Assembly (NCBI GenBank): GCA_904066235.2
Contig: CAJFCV020000006.1
Span: 9,486,001 to 9,550,000 of the forward strand
Source: Bursaphelenchus xylophilus
Lineage: Eukaryota > Nematoda > Chromadorea > Rhabditida > Aphelenchoididae
Direction: 5' to 3'
Length of the DNA: 64,000 bases
Shown here: positions 31,609 through 43,332 of the stretch, in pieces
How positions within the stretch are numbered: the first letter of the stretch is position 1
Layout: each line of letters opens with the position of its first letter
Notes under the pieces: generated by a model
What the model saw: the letters and a program-made list of their open reading frames with translations, nothing else
Told to the model about the DNA's origin: nothing
Databases searched by the model: none
Translations under genes and position numbers: made by a program

Positions 31609-32181
31609 ACAAGGAAAGTACTTCTATGGGGTGTGGAGTTACAGGTCGAGATATATATCAAAAAATTCGAAAAAATTTTCTGATTCAGAATATATAAAAA
31701 TTAGCTGCCTAATTTTGGTCTGATGACATATTTTTGTCCTCAGAAGTTTTCTCGCGACACCATGCAAGTGTCTTTTTGACCGTGTTTTTACCAATAAAAA
31801 ATTTTTGTTTTGTGCTAAAATAAATTCTGAGGCCTTGACAAGCCTTAAAATATCAAATTAGATTACAACTACACCTTAGAAGTAGTTCCAATGTAAAAAA
31901 TGGGTTCTAGTGTGGCAAAACGAATCGAACCCGTTCCCTTCGGATTCCCAATCTAGCGCTCTAACCACTCGGCCACACCGCTCTCTTCCGAAGGAAGAGG
32001 CCGATCGCGCTTTTGTTGCCGCAGATTTTTTTCCTCGAGAAATACATTTATTGATAAAAATCGCTGATAGACCAAAATTAGGCAGCTAATTTTTATATAT
32101 TCTGAATCAGAAAATTTTTGCGAATTTTTTGATATATATCTCGACCTGTAACTCCACACCCCATAGAAGTACTTTCCTTGT
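31609..32181. mobile_element. Family E TIR element, copy 1
   Basis: ACAAGGAAAGTACTTCTATG at the left is repeated in reverse complement at the right (CATAGAAGTACTTTCCTTGT), and the match extends about 60 nt inward (GTTACAGGTCGAGATATATA). It is 573 bp long. The inner part carries a tRNA-like sequence that copy 2 (33642-34259) lacks. Confidence 0.75.
31910..31978 (-). tRNA. tRNA-like pseudogene
   Basis: On the minus strand GTGTGGCCGAGTGGTTAGAG is followed later by GGGTTCGATTC and GCCACAC. The acceptor ends (GTGTGGC/GCCACAC) pair perfectly, and the D-arm and TTCGATT loop are recognisable. The anticodon and T stems pair badly. The apparent anticodon loop TTGGGAA would read GGG, which I do not trust. 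I infer a degenerate tRNA or a tRNA-derived promoter, not a working tRNA. Confidence 0.5.
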
Positions 32182-32727
32182 AAGAAAGAAGGAGCGTCGC
32201 ACGTCAAACTGAGGATTCCGGTGACCCGAATAGACCCTTCGCTATCGGTTTTTTACACTTCGTCTATTTCGCAGAGAAAGAGAGAAAAAAGACACGCAAA
32301 AACGTACTCTCTCGCCCCAAAAATTCCCCATTTCTCCCCCGACAAAACGTTTTTTCGCGTCTTTTTTTGGCAAATTGTCAATCCATTCACCGTTTTTAGC
32401 TTGTCTCAGTTTGACGTGCGTCGCACCTTGAGCACTTCCTTTTTTCGTAAAAATTGGAACCTTTAACCTAGCATCTAAAGTACTGATTTCAACTAAAATT
32501 TGACGAGTCTGGTCGAGTAAATCGGCCAAACACCAAAATTTTAAAGGTTTATCAAGTTTTTCTCACATGGAACAAAGCGTTTTGAGGTAAATTTTTTGAG
32601 GCTACAGAGTACAATTAGTCTTTCATTATTGATGTTTCAAATTACTCGTAACCCAATACACAAAAAAATCTCCTTACCATTTCTACTGTTCATGACCTCA
32701 AATTTGTTAGTGGACCCCTTCAAGTTC

Positions 32728-32967
32728 CACGTCAATCCAAAATAGAAGGAAAAATTTCCCGCCCATTTTTGGTGATTCGTTCAAAACGAAATGTCACTAT
32801 CCGATAAAAAAAAGATTTTCTTATCTTTCTTCTTCCTTTTCGAGAAAAAGCAATCATTTCGGGCGAGAAAAAGTGCCGATAATTTCGCGACATTTCGTCT
32901 CTATTTTAAATCAATGAAAACGATACGAAGTTTCGAAACGGTTCAGGAAATGCGCTGGATTGACGTG
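32728..32967. mobile_element. Family B TIR element, copy 1
   Basis: CACGTCAATCCA and TGGATTGACGTG bound a 240-bp sequence. An inverted, roughly 90 per cent similar copy occurs at 39956-40193 (shared blocks TCGAAACTTCG, ACATTTCGTTTTGAACGAAT and GACGAAATGTCGCGA). No coding frame. Confidence 0.75.
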
Positions 32968-33071
32968 CACTCCCCATTCTCTATTGCTTCAAAAAGCTCA
33001 TCCAACTTAGCAAACGTCTATTTATATGACTATATATCTCCATTTAGTATAATATTTAGCTATTTCTCTCT

Positions 33072-36000
33072 TCAATTATCGCTTTGACTTGAGTCCCTTC
33101 TCAATCTCTCCAATCCTTTGCCGATTTTGCTGCCCACTGATCGGGCCAGATCCTCCAAGGGGCTGGGAATAAACTTCCATCGACCGGAGCTTTTGGAGCT
33201 TCTCGAACCTTTCGAACTCGTTGACGAAATATCGGCTTTCGGAGTCTTTGCTTGACTCTCAGCTGGCGCAGGTAATGGTTGGATATACGATGGGCAATTC
33301 ACCGACGAATTCGTCGATGAAGTCGAGCTTCTTGGTGGATTTGTCGATGAATTCGTCGAACTGGCTGCCAGATTCTCCAATGAGGCCGTTGGTGGAGTCG
33401 TCGAGCGAGCTCGTTTAGCATCGTCAGAAGATCCCGAATTCGCAAACGGGATATCGAATCCGTTGGCGGTTGAGCAACTGGACGTTGAAGTTCTTGGAGT
33501 GTTTGCGGCCGAATTGGTTGGTGGATCGGACAGTGGCTGGATGATCGATGCTGATTTGCTTTCCGATGCGTTCTCCGCTCCATCAGCAACTTGAACTGCT
33601 GAAAATTGGATGTTATAAGGTTAGATAATGAAGTTTGTTAAACAAGGAAAGACTTCTATGGGGTAAGGAGTTACAGGTCGAGACATATACCAAAGAAATC
33701 GCAAAATTTTTCTGATTCAGAATATGTAAAAATTAACTGCCTAATTTTGGTTTGTAAGGGTGAAAAAAGTCATCAGAACTTTTCTCGCAACGCCACGAAA
33801 ATGCCTTTTTGACCAAGTTTTTACGAATTCAAAAGGTTTGTTTTGAGCTAAAGTGAACCCTGGCATCTTGACAAGCCTTAAAATATCAAGTTTAATTAAT
33901 ACAACACCTTAATTAGTAGTTCCAATGTAAAAAATTTTACATTCTGAATCAGAAAAATTTTACGAATTTTTTGATATTTTTGGAACTACTAAGGTGTAGT
34001 CTTAATAAAATTTGATATTTTAAAGCTTGTCAAGATGCCACGGTTTACTTTAACTCAAAACAAAGCCTTTGATTTGGCAAAAACTTGGTCAGGAAGACAT
34101 CTTCGTGGTGTCGCGAGAAAGGTTCTAAAGGTTTTTTCTCCCTCACAGACCAAAATTAGGCAGCTAATTTTTACACATTCTGAATCAGAAAAAATTTGTG
34201 ATTTTTTTGATATATGTCTCGACCTGTAACTCCACACCCCATATAAGTGCTTTCCTTGTAAGGCCAAAAATCCAATTAAACCTTCTCCAACCACATCAAC
34301 TCACCAGCTGCCGTCTCAACCTTCTCTTCCGACTTCGCAATTCGAGTGGGCAGCGAGTCATACCTTGGAAACGCCTTATTCAAGTGCTCAATGTCGGTGG
34401 CCATACTTTCATGCCCATAAAACTTGTCGCTGTAGAGGCGATAGACCTTGGGCCAGTTGGTCTTCAGGAATTGATGGAATTCGTACTTGTCCTTGGTCAC
34501 AAAAACCATAACACAGTCCGTCAAGCCGTTGACTACATCGGTCTTGTCGCCCGTTGGGAAACCGATAACCTCTCTGAGGACGACGTAGGGGACGCGGGAG
34601 ACAATGTCCATCTTCTCCATGATTTTTTCGACAAGGTGGAAAAACTGGACGTTGCTGAAAATTAAATTCTTTTGGTGACTTCTCATTGATGAAATCTGTA
34701 CAATTTGTTGATGGATTCAATTTTTAATCGATTAATTTGTCGATGAAATTTTGAATTTTATAAAAAATTTTTTGCCGTTAGGTCTTTTTGGAGGATTTTG
34801 AAAAATTTCATCTACGAAATTTGTTGATGAAATTTTTTTTTGTCGATGAAAAGTCTCCAACATTTACAGTGACGGACCTGATCCAGTGGCGAAAAACGTA
34901 CCATTTTGCATCCGGGAAGTATCAAAATGTAGCAAAATGCCTCCCTCTCCAACTGAAAAAACTCCGCTTTGAAGTTCCTTTCCTTACAAAAAGCTTTTGA
35001 AATCAGAGTTTTTTATTTGGAGAGGGAGGTATTTTGCCACATTTTTGATACATCCCGGAATCAAAATGGTACGTTTTTTGCAACTGGACCAGGCCCGCCA
35101 CTGTACATGTTGGAGACTTTTCATCAAAGAAAGAAATTTCATCAACAAACGGTACAAATATCATCGATGGAAATTCTTCAAAATCCTCCAAAAAGACCTA
35201 ACGGCAAAAAATTTTCTATAAAATTCAATTCCATCGACAAATCCATCGATAAAAAATTGAATTCGTCGACAAAATCCACCAAAAACAACCTACGTTATGG
35301 CCAATCCCAGCATCTGAAGTAAGTTATATTCGACGATTTGCCGGACTTCCGCCATATTGTGTTCCATTGGCATTGGAGCCGTGAATGGGAGGTATAAATG
35401 CTAAAATGACAAAATAATCAATAAAAAATAACAAAAATACCCACTCTCCATCATAAATTTTATCAAAACAAGCCTCATTACTCAATTACCCACCAAAAAA
35501 ATTCAAAAAATCTCAATTTTATACTAAAACCCAAGACTTACAGAACTCGGTTTCGAGTAGATTGATCCCAGAATCGAAATGAGAATGCGGCCATTGCCCA
35601 ATTTCATCGATTCAAACCACATTACCGCATTCTCCCGTCTCAAAATGTAATCCGCCCTTTCCGTGGCACCTCGATGGACTAATTCGTCCACAATCACGTC
35701 CACACCGTCCTTTCCTTTAATCCAAGCGTGCTCTTTTAGTTGTTCGCAGGTCGGCCGTGAGTCCTTCGATGAAAAAATTGTCTTTTCCAGGAAGCTGCGG
35801 CCCTCCAACGACAAATTTCTCTCCAATTTTTCCATTTTATCCGGATCGCCATCGGGAAAAATGGCTGGCAGGGAGAAAATTCGCTGAAAAATGTTAATTC
35901 AAAACATCCACCAACTTAATTTTGGAAAAAATTCAAATTTCCCGCCATTTTTAAATTCTTGGCATAGTGTTTCAACTTTCAAAAAATGTCAAACCGAGGT

Positions 36001-37320
36001 AAAAATACTGCAAAAAATGTCTGTAATGTTTTCAAAATACGCCTACCGTTGCTCCAGTTTCATTTTCGACTCTAAACTTACTCTTTTTTTCATTGCTTTA
36101 TACTCTTGTTGATATTGACGGAGACGTCTGCTGGTGGGGCGGCCAAAAAGGACGTCCGGATCAAACGGACTCTCATCCAGAAGCAGTTCGACACATAAAA
36201 GACCCAAAAAGCTGAAAAGATTGAATTGAAAATGGGACAATTTGAAAATTTCTGGCTTTTGGCATTCTGTTGCAAGCGACAAAAAGTTGTAAATATTGAA
36301 GAAAAACAAGAAAAAAACGTCTACAGAGCTCAACAATGCTACATTTTGGATTTCCACTTCTTCTCTCGCATGAATTTTCAAATTTCTATTTTCCCGCCAT
36401 TTTTGGCATTCTGCCCAAACACAAAATCTCGGCTCAAAACTTACAAACTTTCATCCTCGATCTCATAGGTTTCTCCAGTGAACCCATTTCTGATATCCAC
36501 TTGGTCGTCGTCCTCATCAATCAAGGCCATTCTTGCAAATCCGATCAATTTCACGGTCCCATCTTCACTCAGCGTGATGTAGTCCTTTCTCAATCTGCTG
36601 TGCAAAAATCCTTGTTTATGGAGGTAGGACAGGCCGGAAATGATCTGAATTTTTTTATGATCGGTTTATAGAACCGTTAAAACATTTAAAAAATACTTTT
36701 TTTATTTTTACGCCAAATTTTTTTTGGATACTTTTTGATGCATTTCGCTTCAAAATTTTTAAAAAATTCAATTTTTTTTGATTTATCAAAATTCCGATCG
36801 ATACTCACCTGGTTTGCCATCTGTTGAACACACTTCTCACTCAATGGAAGTTCAACTTCATCTGAATCCGAATCATCTTTTTTGCCGATTTCTTCGCGCC
36901 GGAGGTCCAACAGAACCGGGAGTTCGTAAGCATGGGTAGAAGCATAAAAACTATGAGTCTCAGCCAAAGAAGGCTCCTTGATTGGGCAGAAATCTCGGAT
37001 ATTCGGGTGATTGGCCGAGCGGAGGAATTCAAGTTCACGCTGGAGGTACTAAAAAATAAAAAAATAATAAAATTAACTTACAATCTTGTCCGTCGGTCTT
37101 TTAGTGAGTCTCGACACCTTGATCACCACCTTTTCTTCACCAAACATGCCCTGGAACACCGTTCTGTATCTAAAAACAAAAAATTGTCGTTCACAGAGAA
37201 CACGCCGTATTTTACCCACCCGACTTACTTTGACATGATAATCAAATATTTGATGACATAATTGTTCAAATTTTCGGACCATTTTACCGCTTCGTCTGGT
37301 TTTTTCCCCGCTTCGGACAT
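33072..37320 (-). CDS. Kinase-like protein lacking catalytic motifs (pseudokinase) with Ser-rich tail
   Basis: Nine exons on the minus strand: 37320-37229, 37169-37082, 37048-36809, 36644-36445, 36211-36082, 35883-35542, 35400-35294, 34654-34305, 33598-33072. They give 691 residues with all phases matching. The N-terminal part reads as a kinase fold: VVIKVSRL (ATP-site Lys), HPNIRDFCPI, YLHKQGFLHSRLRKDYITL (catalytic loop) and VKLIGFARM (magnesium loop), then FLGLLCVELLLDESPFDPD and a SRPTCEQLKEHAWI-type helix. HRD is HSR, the Asn of the loop is absent and DFG reads GFA, so catalysis is unlikely. A middle domain (about 350-515) is unfamiliar. The last 176 residues are Ser/Thr/Asn-rich and end in a basic segment. 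It probably acts as a scaffold or regulator. The start is the only in-frame ATG before a stop. Confidence 0.75.
33642..34259. mobile_element. Family E TIR element, copy 2
   Basis: ACAAGGAAAGACTTCTATGG at the left and the matching inverted right end (ATATAAGTGCTTTCCTTGT) bound 618 bp. The interior shares GACAAGCCTTAAAATATCAA and GTTCCAATGTAAAAAAT with copy 1, but it lacks the tRNA-like part. It lies in intron 8 of the kinase-like gene. Confidence 0.75.
34690..35290. repeat. Inverted repeat with a family A element at its centre
   Basis: The outer arms (TTTTGCCGTTAGGTCTTTTT, GGAGGATTTTGAA and GACTTTTCATC blocks) are about 170 nt each and flank the A element at 34867-35103. The whole lies in intron 7 of the kinase-like gene (35293-34655). 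The arms contain many ATCGACAAAT/ATTTGTCGAT motifs. Confidence 0.7.
34867..35103. mobile_element. Family A TIR element, copy 2
   Basis: This 237-bp element starts CAGTGACGGACCTGATCCAG and ends with the reverse complement of CAGTGGCGGGCCTGGTCCAG. It is flanked by TA (34865-34866 and 35104-35105). It is closely similar to copy 1 at 11214, including ATCCGGGAAGTATCAAAA and GCAAAATGC. Confidence 0.75.
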
Positions 37321-39694
37321 CACTTTACCTTCACCTTGCCGGAAAGTCGCTCCAAAAGTGGAAAGCGACCACTTCCCTCGGTGCAAATGACCAAAATAAA
37401 CGAGTTTTGGGACGGGAACGACTAAAATTCAAAATACACTTTTTTGAATTTTGGTCAAAAATCAAAAAATTTGATGCTCTTCATCAGAGATTTTCTCCAT
37501 AAAATCAGGTCGAAACTGTCTCGAAAGTGGTGCGTTCAGCAAGAACAGGATGTTTCCTTTGATTTGATACCTAGATTATCCATTTTCTGTTTGGATAAGC
37601 TATAAAATTTTGGAATTTTGTGAAGCCACTTCAGTTGCATCATGGATAATATAAATTGAGTTTTCAATTTGTTTTTGCGCAAACAACGCAACAATAGACA
37701 GATATAAATTTAGATAATCCGCTAGGTTAATTTGACCATGCAAAAACGACTAATTTCATGGAATAACAACACCTTGGACTTGACGACCAAGTACAATATA
37801 AAATTTTCGAACATGGACATTTAGGATTCGAGATTGGCTTTAAAAAGAAACTCACAACCTACTCGAAAAGCATTAAGTTCGCAGAGTAACGGTCAAAACA
37901 ATACCACTTACATTATCCACGTTTCAACAGAAGTTGTTTCACAAAACACCAAAATTTTATGGCTTATCCAAACGAAAATGGACAATCTAGGTATCAAATC
38001 GAAGAGAACATCCTCCTCTTGCTGAACACACCATTTTCGAGACAGTGACGACCTGATTTTATGGAGAAAATACATCGTCAACTTGAGGAAAATAAAAAAA
38101 AAACAATTTTTCTCGAATCGGGAATCTTGGGTCAACTGTTTCCCTGAAGAAGAACCAATGAAATCCAGCAAGAGTGGGCGGAGTCAAACGGGGAAAGCGG
38201 ATAAAAAGAACTGTTTTCCGACTAGACATGGCTAGTGGGCCGGGCCGGCCCGGCCCGGCCCGGCCCAGCCCCCCGGGGGGCCGGGCTGGGCCGGGCCGAA
38301 TGAGTTTTAAAGGCCCCGGGGCCGGGCCGACCTCTTCCGGCCCCCGGGCCGGGCCGGCCGGGGGCCCCCGCACGTCAAGAAATTTCGGGCATTGCAAAGG
38401 TTCTCACAGCGAAAAAAAATTCATAAAATCTGTCATCCAAATTGCAGATAACAACAATGTTTAACTTAATTTTTTTTATGGGAGCTCTAGGGAGTACTAC
38501 TAGTCGTATACAACTGTCTTTTATACCACTGACACATTCTGAATGGGTGTCATCGTGACGCATTTTTTGAACACGGTTCGAGCTAGGCTAAAAATAGTGC
38601 AAATTTCAAGGCCGAATATCAAAAAAACTGTCCCATCAAGCGGGACGGGACCGGTGTAGATACTCGAAGAACAGTTTAAGGATTTTTTTGACGTGGAGCC
38701 TATACCTCCTTCCAGTGCTCTCTGAGTCGGTATCGTCGATACAAACTTTTATTTAGACGTTGTATTCTTCGCCATGGAAAACTGTCAAATACTACGATTA
38801 CGGGTATATTTTGGTTCTATTAGCTTAAGCAGCTCTCGAGCTTTCTATTGATATCAATATCTTGTGATTTACTATTAATCTTTATGTCTAAATATTGCAA
38901 ACCATTTGGACTAAAACGGATTTGCACCGGGCAGAATGCCAAAAAAAATTCTAGGCTTTTTCATTGGGCGCCCGTTTTTCTTTTATTTTTTCTTGACGTG
39001 CCCCGCCAGGCCCCCAATCGGCCCCCAATGACTAAAATTCCCAGTCTCAAAGCGAAAATTAGGCTTGCCAATAAAAATAAAACGCAGAGCCAAGAACCGA
39101 TTGGGTCTTTTGAAGTATATACATGGCAATGGTTGGTAATTTTTTGTTTCAAAAACTTTTTTTTCGATTTTTATAACAAAAAATGGGGGCTAAGGTAGTA
39201 CAACCCCCAGTCCAGTTCAGCCCCCCTTGACCCAGTATAAGCCCCCTAATCCAATCTGAAGCGCCTACTCGGGATTGGGTTCTCTCGGCTACGGTCAGCG
39301 TTGTCTGAACCACAAGAACGAATTTGGACGGTAACTGGGGGTCTCAGCTAAAACGCCGGGGGTCATTTTACTCTAATTTCCATTTTTTGTATTATTCTAA
39401 TTTTTTACTTATGGGGTGTGTGAAATGGACAAAACGGTGGGGGTTTGAACTACCAAAGCCCCAAAAAAATGTGTTATATCTCGTAATGAATGCAGTATTT
39501 ATATTTACAGTAAAATTTGAAGGGGGCCGGGGCCGGGCCGACCTCTTCCGGCCCCCGGGCCGGGCCGCGATTTTCGGCCCGGCCCGGCCCCCCAGCCATG
39601 TCTATTTCCGACTAAAGTTTGCTTTCTGTTATGGAATTTGCATTTTTCAATTCTTTTTTCAAGTTTTCATTCCAAAAAATTTTACCTCCAAACA
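37321..39694. other. Spacer holding a GC-rich TIR element
   Basis: The left part (about 37490-38060) contains an inverted duplication: TCAGGTCGAAACTGTCTCG near 37505 pairs with CGAGACAGTGACGACCTGA near 38050, with ATTGATACCTAGATTATCCA and its complement further in. A 1.38-kb element follows at 38224-39603. No gene is supported. Confidence 0.55.
38224..39603. mobile_element. GC-rich TIR element, 1.38 kb, with 10-bp target duplication
   Basis: Ends are AGACATGGCT-AGTGGGCCGG and the reverse complement of AGACATGGCT-GGGGGGCCGG. The flanks TTTTCCGACT (38214-38223) and ATTTCCGACT (39604-39613) match in 9 of 10. Subterminal blocks are runs of GGCCCGGCCCGGCC palindromes, and the block GGCCGACCTCTTCCGGCCCC occurs near both ends. 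The middle 1 kb is A/T-rich with open frames of up to 150 codons that resemble nothing I know. It ends 91 bp before the next gene's ATG. Confidence 0.75.
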
Positions 39695-41123
39695 ATGTCC
39701 TCGAATCCGGTTGCTCCCAAAACTTCGAAGAAGAATGAAATGGACTTTGAAATCTTCATGGAGGCCCTTCGAATGAGCCACGCCCAATCCATGAAGGGTC
39801 TAATGAGTCGACAGAACAAGAAGATTATGGTCGAATACAACCGGCAGATGAAGAAACAACTCAGGTTTGTGGCCAATTCCGAGAGAACTTTCATCCTGCC
39901 GCATGAGGAAGGAGAGGAGAAGAGTGCAGTGAGTTTATGGCTGATTTTGGGGTAGCACGTCAATCCAGCGAATTTCCTGAACCGTTTCGAAACTTCGTAA
40001 AGTTTTCATTGATTTAAAAGCGAGACGAAATGTCGCGAAATTATCGGCACTTTTTCTCGGCCGAAATAATTGCTTTTTCTTGAAAAGGAAGAAGAAAGAT
40101 AAGAAAATGCGTTTTATCGGATAGTGACATTTCGTTTTGAACGAATCGCCAAAAAGGGGCGGGAAGTTTTTTCTTCTATTTTGGATTGACGTGGGTAGTT
40201 TTTTGGGAAAATAGGACGTCGATTACCAAAAAATTGCATCCGGAAAGAAAAAATAATTTTTTGTGATTTTTGTAGGCTTGAGATTGTCAAAAATTATGAA
40301 CGACCATCAGAGAACAGAAATTATGGGTGAAACCATCATTTTCTAGCCTATTACATAAAAAAATTTTTCCAAGCTGCGCCCGAGCTTGGAATTCATTTTT
40401 CCTTCGCTGAAGTTGTTTCCCAAGTTTTTCCCGACCTGTGCCCTACCTTAGGTTGAACTTTTGGAAATTACACAATTCGTCCTGGCTTCGAAACTAAAAA
40501 TTATATTATTTTTTACGATTAAAGTTTTTTTTTTGATTTTGACCTGTAGTCTGCAAAAAAAATGTAAGCAGGGCAAAATATTTTGAGTTTTAAAAAATTT
40601 TTCTTTAGGTTATCCTAGTAAAAAATTATTTTTTCAGGACGAACCTCCACCTTCTTTTGCTCAATACGTGGAAGATGTTCAAAAAGTTCATGATCTCCAC
40701 GAAAACTTTATCGAATTCAAGAACAAATTGGCCGCACAAGCTGAGGAAAAGTTCAAAAAAGATGTAAGTTGAAGATTACTCTGGGATTTTTAGAAAGAAA
40801 AAATTTGATTTTCGAAGGGTTTCCTTCGAAGAATCATTGATTTTTTTTTAAATTTTTTTAATTTTTTTCTCCAGATGGCCTTGCTCGATTACCTCCAAAC
40901 ATTCGAAGAGAAACGTCAAGAAAACAAAGGAGCACCGATTTACGATATCCCGGCAGACCAGTTGGCTTCCGAAGATACCGTTTTGATTCAACAAATCCGC
41001 GTCTTTGTCCAGAAAAATCAAGAAAGAGCCGAAAAAGAGAATGAGGAGGCCGAGAGGTTCCTGTACGACTGCCCTGGAGTCGAATTCAGCTCATTTGGCG
41101 GCTGCTGTCGCAAGAATTCTTAA
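39695..41123 (+). CDS. Charged helical protein of unknown function
   Basis: Three exons, 39695-39928, 40638-40763 and 40875-41123, give 202 residues with all junctions in phase 0. The protein is rich in Glu, Lys, Gln and Met with long predicted helical or coiled-coil stretches (IFMEALRMSHAQSMKGLMSR, VHDLHENFIEFKNKLAAQAE, FVQKNQERAEKENEEAERFL). It closes with a short Cys tail, FGGCCRKNS. No signal peptide, no transmembrane segment and no family recognised. The first intron contains a family B element. A poly(A) signal lies at 41292. Confidence 0.65.
39956..40193. mobile_element. Family B TIR element, copy 2
   Basis: CACGTCAATCCAGCG to TTGGATTGACGTG, 238 bp, in intron 1 of the gene at 39695. 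It is in opposite orientation to the copy at 32728. Confidence 0.75.
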
Positions 41124-43236
41124 TGGAATTTATTTTTCGAGGACTGTAAAAAAATTTTATTTTGAAGTAAAAATTTTTTGGAAGCATTTTTGAAATTGCA
41201 CTGTGCGGAATTTTTTGAATTTAATTTTTGCACTGTGCAGATGGATTTTTTGGGGGTTTTAGCAACTTTTATGAAGTAATTGAACTGTAAGAATAAATAT
41301 TTTGTAAGTGATTTTTTTGCAAAAAAAATTCTTTTTGCACTATGCAGAAATTTGAGGTTTATTTTCGAAACAAACGAGTGGGAATTTTAGTCTAAAACTT
41401 GGTCAAAGCCTCGTTTTTTTGCAATTTTACGCATGAGAATTTTTATCCTTTTTAACCGTAGAAGGCAATGCTTATACCAAAAATAATTTTTTTCCACGCG
41501 AAGTTGGCCGAGTAATACTGAAAAAAACGTTTTTCTCTTTGACCGCTCTCTGAGTTTCTCGCACTCTCTCATCGGCAAAGATCGTGGAACATCCCTGTGG
41601 CGTCAACTACTCCGTTCGCGAAGTCGCTCAAGTTTTTTGAATTTTTGGCGTTTGCACCGTGCATAAAAATTCAGGATGCGTGCGGCAGCCCAAAAAAGCC
41701 TATTGCACGGTGCAAAAAGCACGAAATTGCACAGTGCAAAGCAAACTTTTTTCGCACATTCGAAAAAATCACTCCAGCGACTTTACAAACGCACAGGGTT
41801 CTGTATTTTTTTGGAATGATTCCGACACCGATTTTTTCGAATTTTTCTAAAATCTTCGGCGCTAAAGATTGCCCTTAGCCAGATCTTTTAGAAGAAGTGG
41901 ATGGTACCACCACCTTATGCGGAATTTAATTCTCTACAACATATCCAAAAACTACAAAATTTTACTGCTTTTCCGTCGACTTATGCGTTAAAAATGCAAT
42001 TTTTGCAGTGTTTTTACCAATATTTCGAAAATATTTGCACTTTAAGGTCATTATTACAAAAACAGAGTCATACATATTTGAAGCTTGCATGCTAACTGAC
42101 CGTACTGTTTAATTTTACCCTGTCATCTTTCTCCATCTTCAAGAACGCCGGAGCTAAAGTTTGGTGTTTGGACCCAGCATAAAAATGCCCTAAGGGCGAA
42201 TTTCAAAAATGCGATAGTGCCACTGAACGTAATCAATCCAAAAAAGTACAGAACGCTGTGAAACGGACTAGTACAAATCGCGAACATTGATTTTTGGTGA
42301 TTGATGCACAACAAGTTTGCGAAATTAAAGAATTTGCGATATGTTATCTCCTGTCAATTCCACTCGATTTTTTACATTTATTCCTTTTTCCTTTGAAACA
42401 AGGCTTTGCTTAGAAAAAACTTTCAATAAAAATCACCTTCTTACTTCTCAGTTTAGCATCGCACGTTTTGTTCCACATTCCAAACTACATCTCGATGTAT
42501 GAAGTTTGGAAAAACATGAAGATTCCGAAAACAATGTCCCTGAAAAACACCCTGATAACCTTCCTCGAAAGCAGGGTTATCGTGGCACAAGTCACAGGCA
42601 GAGAGGAGTCTGCAGATTGTTTTCTGTTATTTTTGTCCTTATCAATTTGCGACTCAATTCCAACGCCAGAGGTCATCGGAGTCAATTGTGGGCTTGTGAA
42701 AGAATAGCGTGAGTTTTCGGTGCTGTTTTTTTGGTTGATAAGGCGTCCATTTGCCCTGAAGGCATGAATCCTTAAAACTGAAAATAGAGGGGGAGGCTTT
42801 TCAATTGGTTTTATGGCTGTTGGCAGGGCTCGGTAAAGTGATATTTGGGAGAAGACAGCGAGCAATTCTTGCAAAAGCAGCCGGAATTTCGGATCCAAAC
42901 CTGTAAGCGAAATCAAAGGATTTTTACTAATTTTTTGCTGAAATATATATATGTCATTGGTAGAAATCGACCTTAAGAGTAGACCTTGTGCATTCCCCGT
43001 GCTAGATCAAGTAAGACTTGCAATAACTCTGCCAAATTTGATTTTTGTAAAAGCCTTGCCTTCTCTAAAGGGAGTAAGTACTACTCCAAGCGTGACGCTT
43101 CGATTTTGCTCGAGGTTGGAACAAATTTAAAATGTTTTTCCTAACATAAGATACATGGATACTTCTAGATCTCGCTTTGCCGAAATCATCGAGATTTTTA
43201 GGCTAAAAGATGAAAAGCGTGTATCAAAGACTTCGT

Positions 43237-43332
43237 CGTATTTTACAAATCTTTTAGCATATCCCTCAAAAAGACCCTGCGGCAATTTTCCTATCGCCTT
43301 GATGAAAGCCCCCAAGTAGAGAATGGATGGGA
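43237..43332 (+). pseudogene. Decayed copy of the small membrane protein gene
   Basis: CGTATTTTACAAATCTTTTA followed by GCATATCCCTCAAAAAGACC and CTGCGGCAATTTTCCTATCG matches 31041-31140, including the splice acceptor before the start. The ATG is ATA, and a stop (TAG) replaces the acidic segment. The hydrophobic part is gone. Because the intronic acceptor is included, this is a DNA-level copy and not a retrocopy. Confidence 0.75.

Noticed and set aside
38174..38464. Pro/Gly/Arg-rich open frames
   Set aside because: They are translations of the GGCCCGGCC palindromes of the GC-rich element.
42468..42916. Overlapping open frames on both strands at 42.5 kb
   Set aside because: Neither has a recognisable motif or splice context, and codon use is not convincing.
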